Source: a bacterium (lineage in GTDB: Bacteria > Bacillota_I > Bacilli_A > Izemoplasmatales > UBA1188). Taken from it: 32,709 nucleotides of DNA. Location: assembly GCA_017960565.1 (NCBI GenBank), contig JAGCYY010000029.1, forward strand, positions 1 through 32,709, read 5' to 3'. Shown piece by piece: positions 7,006 to 13,757 of this stretch. A program made the translations under genes and the position numbers. Below the pieces are notes generated by a model. The model saw nothing but the letters and a program-made list of their open reading frames with translations, was not told where the DNA came from and ran no database searches. Each line of letters opens with the position of its first letter. Position 1 is the first letter of the stretch.

Positions 7006-8310
7006 ATGAAAATACGACGTTTGCCCGTACTTCATATAGAAGGCTATAAAGAAGCCTCTATCAAAACCGCACCTAAAGAATTCCTAAAACCAGAACACGT
7101 CTATATACCAACCCTTCTTCCAAGCCCAATGGAAGTAAAAAAAGAGATTGGTGATCATGTTTTACTTGGTGAAGTTATTATGGAATCAAGAGGTCGTTTT
7201 CCATACCCTGTCCTATCACCAATTTCAGGAACTATCACAGGTAAAGTAAAAAAATGGTATCCATCAAACAAGATGTCTGATATGTTAGAAATCACCAACG
7301 ATTTCAAAGAAGAAATGGTTGATACATTCAAAAATCTTGATCCTGAAAACATGACAAGAGAAGAACTTGTTGAGATAATGAGAAAATCAGGCTTAGTAGG
7401 CCAAGGTGGAGCAGGCTTTCCAGCATATGTTAAATATGCCACAAAAGAAAAAGTTGATATGGTAATTATCAACCTTGCTGAATGTGAACCATTTATTACA
7501 TGCGACTATACATGTGTTCTCTATAACGCTCAACTTTTCGTCTATGGATTAAGATATTTATTAAAAGCTGCTGATTGTGATCAAGGAATCATTGCGATAA
7601 AAGATAAAGATATAAACGCAAAAGTTATTGACTATCTAGAACCGCTTCTTGATAAAAATATGCGTATAGAACTTCTAAAAGATGTCTATCCTGCAGGTTG
7701 GGAACGCTACACAGTTGAAACAATATCTCACAAAACATATAAAGCTCTTCCAATCGAAGCTGGTGTAATTGTTTCTAATGCATCGACATGTTATTCATTT
7801 GCGAGATTATTAAAAGAAGGAGTACCTCCTACTGTTAAATATCTAACAATCACAGGTGATGCAGTAAATAGTCCTGGAAATGTTCTTGCGAAAATAGGTT
7901 CGCTTGTTCCAGAGATATTACCTTTATTTGGAGGGTTAAAAGAAGGACACGATCCTGAAAACACTCATATTATAGCTGGTGGTCCTATGACAGGTAAATC
8001 GATGTTCTTCCCTGATTTTATCACAACACAAACACTTGGCGCTGTAATATTCTTACAAAATAAAGAAGATAAAAAGAAACAGGTTGAATGCCTAGGGTGT
8101 GGAAGGTGTGCAGAAAGATGTCCATCATTCCTAACCCCACTAGAAATCAAAAAAGAATTATCTGTCGGCAACTTAGAAGAACTTAAAAAATTAAATGTTA
8201 CAAAATGTATTCAATGTGGACTATGTTCATTTGTATGCCCATCTAGAATTGATTTAACATATTCTGTTGGTAAAGCAAAAGAAATGGTACTAAGGCTTGG
8301 GAGGAAATAG
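7006..8310 (+). CDS. rnfC: Electron transport complex subunit RnfC
   Basis: A 434-aa RnfC, the peripheral subunit of the Na+/H+-pumping ferredoxin:NAD+ oxidoreductase that binds NADH/FMN. It has the glycine-rich GLVGQGGAGFPAYVKY motif (about residues 128-143), the INLAECEPFITCDY segment, and two 4Fe-4S motifs near the C-terminus: C362, C365, C368, C372 and C401, C404, C407, C411. I start it at the ATG at 7006 because the upstream in-frame ATG (6994) overlaps the SD GGAGG (6996-7000), which is ideally spaced for 7006. It is the first gene of rnfCDGEAB. Confidence 0.96.
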   Translation: MKIRRLPVLHIEGYKEASIKTAPKEFLKPEHVYIPTLLPSPMEVKKEIGDHVLLGEVIMESRGRFPYPVLSPISGTITGKVKKWYPSNKMSDMLEITNDFKEEMVDTFKNLDPENMTREELVEIMRKSGLVGQGGAGFPAYVKYATKEKVDMVIINLAECEPFITCDYTCVLYNAQLFVYGLRYLLKAADCDQGIIAIKDKDINAKVIDYLEPLLDKNMRIELLKDVYPAGWERYTVETISHKTYKALPIEAGVIVSNASTCYSFARLLKEGVPPTVKYLTITGDAVNSPGNVLAKIGSLVPEILPLFGGLKEGHDPENTHIIAGGPMTGKSMFFPDFITTQTLGAVIFLQNKEDKKKQVECLGCGRCAERCPSFLTPLEIKKELSVGNLEELKKLNVTKCIQCGLCSFVCPSRIDLTYSVGKAKEMVLRLGRK

Positions 8311-8312
8311 TT

Positions 8313-9479
8313 ATGGCGACAAAATATCTAGTAACTAATGCTCCTTACCTTAGAAGTGCAGATCATTCTAGATCTACTCATACTATAATGAGAGATCTCT
8401 TAATTGGTCTTTCTCCAGTAATACTATTCTCTATCTTCAAAAATGTTATATTGGTCTTAATAAATGGCACATATAATTCCGTTTTTCAAGCCATTTATCC
8501 ACTTATAACATTGATTGTTGGTCCACTTACATCATATCTTCTTGAGATGTTATGTATCTTTATAATGAAGAGAAAAGAAATAGCCAAATTTAGCGATCTT
8601 TTGATAGAAGTAAAAAATGGATTTGCCTTCTTCCCAGGACTCTTCATCGTACTAATCTCACCAGTGTATGTAAATATGTGGGTACTATTAACTTCAATTG
8701 CGGTCGGAGAAGTCATCGGTAAGATGCTGTTTGGAGGGTTTGGTCAAAATATCTTTAACCCAGCAATTGTCGGTAGAGCATTTATGGCTTTCAGCTTCTC
8801 AAACGAAATAGGTGTATCAGTATTTGATGCTTCATTAAATTCATATTTAAATAGTTTTGAGGCAACCACAATTGATTCAATTGCTGGTGCTACACCACTA
8901 ATTAGATATTCAACATTAACCGAAATAACGTATGATAATGTAGTAACACCATTTGGAAACCTTCTAAATTTTTTCTTAGGTACAACCCCAGGTGCGCTCG
9001 GTGAAACAAGTGTTCTAGCTTGTTTAATTGGATGCATCTATCTATCAATAAGAAAAGTAATAGATTATAAGGTTCCACTAATTTATGTTTTTGTAGTTTT
9101 TATTAATACGCTAATCGCAGGATTAATAATAGGACAAGGTATTTGGTATCCAGTATTCCAAATTATGTCCGGTGGACTCATGTTCGGTGCAGTATATATG
9201 GCTACTGAACCTGTAACTTCTCCTAAAACAAATCTTGGTAGAATTATGAATGCGATGATGCTTGGTGTTCTTACTGTCCTCTTCAGGTTAGTAGGAAACA
9301 ACCCAGAAGGTGTCGCAACTGCGATAATCACAATGAATATCTTTGGTTTAATTATCAATAGATATGTGGTAAGAGTAAGAGTTGATGGTAAATTAGACAA
9401 AAATGAGATTCCAGGTTTAGTAATATTCCTTTCAATCTTTATGTTGATATTTGTCTATAACATCATCAAGATTGTCTAG
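8313..9479 (+). CDS. rnfD: Electron transport complex subunit RnfD
   Basis: A 388-aa polytopic membrane protein of the RnfD/NqrB family. The segment D-S-I-A-G-A-T-P-L contains the threonine (T194) expected to carry covalently bound FMN. It belongs to the membrane core that couples electron flow to ion transport. The SD GGGAGG (8299-8304) lies inside the end of rnfC, and only two bases separate the two genes. The length is a little above the usual 320-350 aa; the extra residues appear to lie in loops and I see no additional domain. Confidence 0.95.
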   Translation: MATKYLVTNAPYLRSADHSRSTHTIMRDLLIGLSPVILFSIFKNVILVLINGTYNSVFQAIYPLITLIVGPLTSYLLEMLCIFIMKRKEIAKFSDLLIEVKNGFAFFPGLFIVLISPVYVNMWVLLTSIAVGEVIGKMLFGGFGQNIFNPAIVGRAFMAFSFSNEIGVSVFDASLNSYLNSFEATTIDSIAGATPLIRYSTLTEITYDNVVTPFGNLLNFFLGTTPGALGETSVLACLIGCIYLSIRKVIDYKVPLIYVFVVFINTLIAGLIIGQGIWYPVFQIMSGGLMFGAVYMATEPVTSPKTNLGRIMNAMMLGVLTVLFRLVGNNPEGVATAIITMNIFGLIINRYVVRVRVDGKLDKNEIPGLVIFLSIFMLIFVYNIIKIV

Positions 9480-9490
9480 AAGGTGTGAAT

Positions 9491-10009
9491 ATGAAAAATA
9501 ATTTAATCACTGGACTAGTATTATCAATCTTCGCACTTATCTGTGGATTATTCTTATCTTTAGTTAACTCCTTCACAGAACCTGTCATAAAAGAACGCAC
9601 AGAACAAAAAATCAACGATTCTATTATGGAAGTATGCGAAATCTATAAAAACAATAAAGACACCTATTCAATAGATAAGGAATCGATAACTCATGAAGAA
9701 GTAGATTCGGTTTATCTTGTAAAAGACGAAAATGGAAATGCGGTAGAAGCAATCTATATTGTAAGTGCTAAAGGATATGCATCTACTATACAGATGATGA
9801 TATCTGTCACAAAAGAACACAAAATAGAAAAATCGATTGTTATTTCCTCTCAAGAAACAAAAGGAAATATAAAAACTCATGATTTCAAGATGGATGGAAA
9901 AGATTCATTAGATAGTTTTGATAAATTATCAGGATCAACCATCTCATCTAAAGCAGTTAGAAAATGTTTCTATACTGCCCTTGATTTATCATATGAGGAT
10001 CTAAAGTAG
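9491..10009 (+). CDS. rnfG: Electron transport complex subunit RnfG
   Basis: A 172-aa protein with one N-terminal membrane helix (about residues 7-28) and an extracytoplasmic FMN-binding domain. The flavinylation motif S-G-S-T-I-S-S is near the C-terminus, with T150 as the expected attachment residue. I chose the ATG at 9491 over the GTG at 9485 because AGAAGGTG (9478-9485) then serves as SD at good spacing. Covalent flavin loading would need an ApbE flavin transferase, which is not in this window. Confidence 0.93.
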   Translation: MKNNLITGLVLSIFALICGLFLSLVNSFTEPVIKERTEQKINDSIMEVCEIYKNNKDTYSIDKESITHEEVDSVYLVKDENGNAVEAIYIVSAKGYASTIQMMISVTKEHKIEKSIVISSQETKGNIKTHDFKMDGKDSLDSFDKLSGSTISSKAVRKCFYTALDLSYEDLK

Positions 10010-10022
10010 GAGGTTAGAAGTT

Positions 10023-10700
10023 ATGACAAAGAAAGAAAACTTCCTAAAAGGATTCATAAATGAAAATCCATTATTCGTATTGCTCCTTGGAACATGTCCT
10101 GCTCTTGCGATTACTACAACGCTTGAAAATGCATTAGGTATGGGTATTGCATTCATTTTTGTTCTCGTCATGAGCAATACAATAATTTCTCTAATCAATT
10201 CATTCAAAAAGTTAAAGGAATTGATCCAGCCTGTAAGAATTGCGGTATATATTGTAATAATTGCGAGCCTAGTAACTATAGTAGAAATGCTTATGCAAGC
10301 ATATCTACCAGAGTTGTATAATTCTTTAGGTGTATTTATATCTTTAATTACCGTTAACTGTATAGTTCTTGGTAGAGCCGAAGCATATGCTTCATCAAAT
10401 AAAGTATCAGATTCAGTAATCGATGGAATTTCAATGGGACTTGGTTATACATTCGCTCTTATTATTATTTCCCTCGCAAGAGAACTTCTAGGGAATGGGA
10501 CTATTACAATTTGGGGCAATCTAGTAATCAATTTAAAAGGCGTCTTTGAATTTCTTCATATAACACCTATCTCTTTCTTTACTTCAAGTGCTGGCGCATT
10601 TATGGTTCTAGGTATTATCCTTGGAATTATGCAAGCAATTAAAAACTCTAAAGAAGCAAAGAAACAAGAACTAGAAAAAGCTAAAAAGGAGGTTAAATAA
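10023..10700 (+). CDS. rnfE: Electron transport complex subunit RnfE
   Basis: A 225-aa protein with about six membrane helices, of the RnfE/NqrD family. Diagnostic segments are ENPLFVLLLGTCPALAITT, IPV-like QPVRIAVYIVIIASLVTIVEMLMQA and ITVNCIVLGRAEAYAS. RnfE and RnfA form a pseudo-symmetric pair that holds an Fe-S cluster within the membrane; the conserved Cys residues (in GTCPA and VNCIVLG) are present. The SD AGGAGG (10008-10013) overlaps the rnfG stop. Confidence 0.95.
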   Translation: MTKKENFLKGFINENPLFVLLLGTCPALAITTTLENALGMGIAFIFVLVMSNTIISLINSFKKLKELIQPVRIAVYIVIIASLVTIVEMLMQAYLPELYNSLGVFISLITVNCIVLGRAEAYASSNKVSDSVIDGISMGLGYTFALIIISLARELLGNGTITIWGNLVINLKGVFEFLHITPISFFTSSAGAFMVLGIILGIMQAIKNSKEAKKQELEKAKKEVK

Positions 10701-10702
10701 TT

Positions 10703-11395
10703 ATGTCTTTTAATCAAATAATTTTTATAATCTTCTCCTCAATGCTTCTAGAAAATGTTATATTATCTCAATTCCTTGGAATCTGTTCATTCTTAGGTGT
10801 TTCAAAATCAAGAAAAAGTGCAGTAGGAATGGGTCTTGCGGTTGTGGCAGTAATCTTTATTGCGACACTAGTCACTTGGTTGATTTATAACTATATATTA
10901 GTTTTATTTGATTTAGTGTATCTAAAGACCATTGTATTCATTCTAGTTATTGCATCTTTAGTACAAATTATTGAAATAATAATTAAAAAATTTGTACCAA
11001 GCCTCTATAAATCATTAGGTATATATTTACCACTCATCACCACAAATTGTGCTGTACTTGGTGTTGCAATAAAAGCTGCACAAAACAATCTATCTTTCTT
11101 TCATATGCTTCTTTATGCACTTGGATCTGGACTCGGTTTCTTATTAATAATGTTTATTTTTAGTTTCATAAGAGAAGAATTAGAAAAGAGAAAAGTCCCA
11201 AAAGCAATGAAGGGAATTCCAATCGCTTTAGTAGTTGCATCAATTCTCGCTATCATCTTCTCAAGATATGTTGGAATCGTGAAAGAAGATGAAGGTGAAA
11301 AAGAAAAAACTCTTCCAAGAACCATGGATGTAATCACTATGAAAAATATACCAAGCGAAAAATATTTTGAAGACACATTAAGGAGGATGAAATAA
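10703..11395 (+). CDS. rnfA: Electron transport complex subunit RnfA, with C-terminal extension
   Basis: A 230-aa protein of the RnfA/NqrE family with six membrane helices. Diagnostic segments are LLENVILSQFLGICSFLGVS and LITTNCAVLGVA, holding the cysteines that bind the intramembrane Fe-S cluster with RnfE. The family is usually about 190 aa; here roughly 35 charged residues follow the last helix (from about VKEDEGEKEK to the end). Their role is not apparent. Its stop overlaps the rnfB start by one base (TAATG) and the SD AAGGAGG is at 11380-11386. Confidence 0.94.
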   Translation: MSFNQIIFIIFSSMLLENVILSQFLGICSFLGVSKSRKSAVGMGLAVVAVIFIATLVTWLIYNYILVLFDLVYLKTIVFILVIASLVQIIEIIIKKFVPSLYKSLGIYLPLITTNCAVLGVAIKAAQNNLSFFHMLLYALGSGLGFLLIMFIFSFIREELEKRKVPKAMKGIPIALVVASILAIIFSRYVGIVKEDEGEKEKTLPRTMDVITMKNIPSEKYFEDTLRRMK

Positions 11396-11676
11396 TGCCA
11401 ATCTTAATAGCTGTACTAGTAATGCTTGTATTAGGTTTTGTATTAGGCTTCATTATCGCTCTCGTTTCATCTAAATTCCATGTAGAAGAAGATGAAAGAT
11501 TAAAAACTATCACATCCCTTCTTCCTGGTGCAAATTGTGGAGCATGTGGTAATCCAGGTTGCCAAGCATACGCACAAAAGATATTCGATAAAGAATCAAA
11601 CGGTGAAGAATGTACTGTAATAAAAGGCGAAGCAAAAGAAACACTTTTAAACTATATTAAAGAGAATATTAACTAA
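11395..11676 (+). CDS. rnfB: Minimal RnfB: membrane anchor plus one Fe-S motif, no ferredoxin domain
   Basis: A 93-aa protein made of one N-terminal membrane helix (about residues 3-24) and a 4Fe-4S motif with C48, C51, C56 and C73 (NCGACGNPGC then EEC), typical of the first part of RnfB. Usual RnfB proteins continue for 90-200 more residues with two or more ferredoxin-type 4Fe-4S clusters, which are the expected entry point for electrons from ferredoxin. Here a TAA follows directly and no CxxCxxC coding appears in any frame before the tRNA gene, so this is not a simple frameshift. Either a separate ferredoxin protein completes the complex, or electrons enter another way. Confidence 0.88.
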   Translation: MPILIAVLVMLVLGFVLGFIIALVSSKFHVEEDERLKTITSLLPGANCGACGNPGCQAYAQKIFDKESNGEECTVIKGEAKETLLNYIKENIN

Positions 11677-11683
11677 TTTATTC

Positions 11684-11756
11684 ATTATCTTTTGCACATA
11701 TAATTTGTTTGACAAAATATGATATTTGGCTTACAATATTTTCAGCAAAAGATAAT
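11684..11756. repeat. 12-bp inverted repeat bracketing the tRNA-Lys promoter
   Basis: ATTATCTTTTGC (11684-11695) and GCAAAAGATAAT (11745-11756) are perfect inverted copies, 49 bases apart. The first lies just after rnfB; the second covers the predicted tRNA transcription start. No U-tract follows, so it is not a standard terminator. Chance is possible in such A+T-rich DNA. Confidence 0.5.
11709..11737 (+). promoter_or_regulatory. tRNA-Lys promoter
   Basis: A consensus -35 TTGACA (11709-11714), a 17-base spacer and the -10 TACAAT (11732-11737) place the transcription start near 11744, about 15 bases before the tRNA. Confidence 0.85.
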
Positions 11757-11758
11757 AC

Positions 11759-11834
11759 GGACCTTTAGCTCAGTTGGTAGAGCAACTGACTCTTAATCAG
11801 TGGGTCCACGGTTCGAGTCCGTGAAGGTCCACCA
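11759..11834 (+). tRNA. tRNA-Lys (anticodon CTT)
   Basis: A 76-base cloverleaf. The acceptor stem GGACCTT pairs with AAGGTCC (11824-11830), followed by A and an encoded CCA (11832-11834). The D-loop region AGCTCAGTTGGTAGAGC is canonical. The anticodon stem ACTGA/TCAGT holds the loop CTCTTAA, with anticodon CTT (11792-11794) reading Lys AAG. The T-arm contains GGTTCGAGTCC. It stands alone between its own promoter and terminator. Confidence 0.97.
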
Positions 11835-11900
11835 GTATGTTCAATCTATAAGTCTTTATGATTTATTAGAAATAATGGTAAAATCTGACCAAGAATTGAG

Positions 11901-11937
11901 AATATCACAAGTCTAGGGACTTGTGATATTTCTTTTT
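11901..11937 (+). terminator. Terminator after tRNA-Lys
   Basis: A 13-bp perfect stem, AATATCACAAGTC (11901-11913) with GACTTGTGATATT (11918-11930), a 4-base loop, and then TCTTTTT. Confidence 0.92.
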
Positions 11938-11948
11938 AGATCAAGATT

Positions 11949-12230
11949 TCAACTTTCTTTCAAGATGTTCTGGTTATTCTTTCCAATCTTTATTTCAATA
12001 ACCACATACGCATGAATTTTAGTATGATACATTGATAAATCTATAAAATACTCCTTTAAATCTTGTGATAGTTTTTTAAATATATTTACTCCCCCAGGTT
12101 TTTCTTTCATTGATGATTGTACCTATTTCATAATAACTCAAATCATTCTACTATTCACATAAACCATAGCTTTATTTTGGTTTAGTCTAATAGTCTTTTT
12201 AATTCTATTATGATCATTAAAACGATCAAT
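11949..12230 (-). pseudogene. Remnant of a DUF1016/YhcG-type PDDEXK nuclease gene
   Basis: Read on the minus strand, this stretch holds broken coding similar to DUF1016 proteins. Near 12230-12140 it reads ...LNQNKAMVYVNSRMI. After a frameshift near 12139 it reads SYYEIGTIINERKTWGSKYI. After a second shift near 12080 it reads KKLSQDLKEY, then FIDLSMYHTKIHAYVVIEIKIGK, ending at the stop at 11949-11951. These match the N-terminal helical part and the C-terminal nuclease core (YxIDLxxYHxKLxxxVVIELKxGK) of the family. The middle is deleted, since the two parts are joined directly. An open frame of 53 codons (12110-11949) remains, with no good SD. The rest of the gene-free stretch (12231-12312) shows nothing I can identify. 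Confidence 0.65.
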
Positions 12231-12312
12231 TTACTAAGACTTAATTTCTCTTTGCATAGAATATTGAATAAATATAAGAACCACACTATTTTACAATTTT
12301 TGCAAAAATCTA

Positions 12313-12340
12313 TTGACTTTAAATAGAAACGATGTAATAT
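12313..12340 (+). promoter_or_regulatory. Promoter of the T-box / trpXYZ operon
   Basis: -35 TTGACT (12313-12318), a 16-base spacer and -10 TAATAT (12335-12340). The transcript would start near 12347, at the 5' edge of the T-box leader. Confidence 0.75.
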
Positions 12341-12346
12341 GTAGGG

Positions 12347-12597
12347 TAATATAGCACAAAACCGATGACGTGGAGGAGTAACTTTATAAATAAACAGTAG
12401 AGAGTTCTGGGTTTGGTGAAACAGAATGTTTGTTTAGAAGCGAATGGACCATTGAGGGCGGCTAATAACCGACGGTAAACGCTCCGTAACCAAGTGGAAG
12501 TGTATGATAGTACATGAGAAGCTATATATCAAAATAGGTGGCATAATAAAAGACTTTTAAAAGCTTTTATCCTTTTTGGTTAAAAGCTTTTTATTTT
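12347..12597 (+). promoter_or_regulatory. T-box leader, tryptophan-specific
   Basis: A T-box riboswitch that senses uncharged tRNA. Stem I carries the usual GAGGAGTAAC and GTAGAGAGTTCTGGG elements. The specifier segment is GAATGGACC (12442-12450), giving the codon UGG (12445-12447) for Trp. The T-box sequence proper is AATAGGTGGCA (12533-12543). Its UGGC (12539-12542) is complementary to a GCCA tRNA end, which fits the G discriminator base of tRNA-Trp. AGG (12536-12538) can pair with CCT (12571-12573) in an antiterminator, competing with the terminator downstream. Uncharged tRNA-Trp should switch the transporter operon on. Confidence 0.9.
12559..12597 (+). terminator. T-box attenuator terminator
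   Basis: AAAAGCTTTTA (12559-12569) pairs with TAAAAGCTTTT (12581-12591), followed by a T-rich tail. The CCT needed for the antiterminator lies in its loop, so the two folds exclude each other. Confidence 0.85.
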
Positions 12598-12619
12598 TAC
12601 AAAAAAGGAGAACGTGAAA

Positions 12620-12703
12620 ATGAAAAGAATCAATGAACTAATATTTCGATGGCGAATGATAAGAAGAGAATTCATTCTCACTTTAAGAAATCATAATAAT
12701 TAA
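12620..12703 (+). CDS. 27-aa basic small ORF between the T-box and trpX
   Basis: An ATG at 12620 with a strong SD (AAAAGGAG, ending 12610; spacing 9) opens a frame of 27 codons ending in TAA. The peptide is rich in Arg/Lys and contains one Trp (codon 11, TGG) flanked by Arg (F-R-W-R-M-I-R-R). I see no known domain and no signal sequence. It sits after the attenuator and 36 bases before trpX, so any ribosome reading it would need charged tRNA-Trp. It could be a leader peptide giving a second layer of Trp control, a true small protein, or chance. Confidence 0.45.
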   Translation: MKRINELIFRWRMIRREFILTLRNHNN

Positions 12704-12739
12704 CAAAAAACAAAACACAAAATAAGGAGACCTAAAATC

Positions 12740-13693
12740 ATGAAAAAAATAGTTAATATATTAATGTTCGTTCTAGTTTTATTATTAAGCGTTGTATCTT
12801 TCACTGCATGTTCAGAAAAAGAAGTTATTGGTATTATTCAGTTTGGTGAACACGACTCACTTAACGATTGTTATAATGGGATGATCAAGGGATTAAAATC
12901 AGAGCTTGGTGATGAGTATAATAAATATAAAATAGATTTACAAAATAGTAATTTTGAGGCAAGCACAAGCGCATCACAAGCAAATACATTTGTAAGTAAG
13001 AATGTAAAAATAATCGGTGCTATCGCAACCCCAACAGCTATGGCTGCAGCTACAGCTGCTAAAGGAACTATACCGGTAGTATATTGTGCTGTTTCCGATC
13101 CGGTTTCAGCTGGCCTTACTACAATGAGAAATGTTACAGGATCAAGCGATGTTCTTGATTTTGATAGCCAATTAGCTCTAATAAAGAAATTTATTCCTGA
13201 TGTTCAAAAAATTGGTGTTCTTTATACAATGAGTGAAGAAAATTCTTTAAGTCAAATTGAAACACTCACCACAAAGGCAAATGAGCTAGGCATTGAAATT
13301 GTAAGACAAGCAGTGACAAACGCTAGTGAAATACCAACTGCCACAGATACTCTTCTCGCGAAGAATATAGATTGTATCACCAATCTTACAGATAACACAG
13401 TGGTTGGTGCCCTTGATGTTATTCTTCCAAAAACTAATGCTAAGGGCATTCCAGTATTTGGTAGCGAAATAGACCAAGTTAAAAATGGGTGTCTTGCTAG
13501 TGCATCGCTCGATTATGTTGCTCTAGGCGAACAAACAGGAATAATCATGGCTAAGATATTAAAAGGTGAAGTAGTCGCAAGTAACGATATTGCAATTAAA
13601 GTAGAAGACAGTTTTAATTGTTATTCACAAAAAGTTCTAGATCAACTCCAAATAACTGCTCCAGATTTAACTGGTATTCAAAATGTTGATTAA
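12740..13693 (+). CDS. trpX: ABC transporter substrate-binding lipoprotein, TrpX-like
   Basis: A 317-aa lipoprotein with a hydrophobic signal segment (about residues 4-22) and the lipobox S-F-T-A-C, C24 being the lipidated cysteine. The mature part reads as an ABC substrate-binding protein of the PF04392 (ABC_sub_bind, DUF534) family: IGIIQFGEHDSLNDCYNGMIKGL at the start, then IGAIATPTAMAAATAAKGTIPVVYCAVSDPVSAGL and QKIGVLYTMSEENSLSQI. In TrpXYZ systems this protein captures tryptophan or a precursor outside the membrane. The Trp T-box upstream supports that substrate. The SD AAGGAG (12723-12728) is well placed. Confidence 0.87.
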   Translation: MKKIVNILMFVLVLLLSVVSFTACSEKEVIGIIQFGEHDSLNDCYNGMIKGLKSELGDEYNKYKIDLQNSNFEASTSASQANTFVSKNVKIIGAIATPTAMAAATAAKGTIPVVYCAVSDPVSAGLTTMRNVTGSSDVLDFDSQLALIKKFIPDVQKIGVLYTMSEENSLSQIETLTTKANELGIEIVRQAVTNASEIPTATDTLLAKNIDCITNLTDNTVVGALDVILPKTNAKGIPVFGSEIDQVKNGCLASASLDYVALGEQTGIIMAKILKGEVVASNDIAIKVEDSFNCYSQKVLDQLQITAPDLTGIQNVD

Positions 13694-13712
13694 TTAGTCT
13701 TAAGTTTTATGA

Positions 13713-13757
13713 AAGGAGAGATGAATAGATGTTTTAAGCATCTATTCATAGATATAT
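13713..13757 (+). promoter_or_regulatory. Hairpin-split ribosome binding site of trpY
   Basis: The only SD before trpY, AAAGGAGAG (about 13712-13720), lies some 38 bases upstream of its ATG (13758). Between them is a perfect 11-bp hairpin, ATGAATAGATG (13721-13731) and CATCTATTCAT (13739-13749), loop TTTTAAG. Folding it leaves 8 bases between the hairpin foot and the ATG, a normal SD spacing. An in-frame stop at 13749-13751 excludes an earlier trpY start. Confidence 0.6.

Noticed and set aside
11677..11758. Missing ferredoxin part of rnfB as a frameshifted continuation
   Set aside because: No CxxCxxC coding appears in any frame of this stretch; it holds the tRNA promoter and an inverted repeat.
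11759..11834. tRNA-Lys 3' end as an active attachment site
   Set aside because: I found no second copy of the tRNA 3' end elsewhere in the window, so only an old, decayed insertion nearby can be argued.
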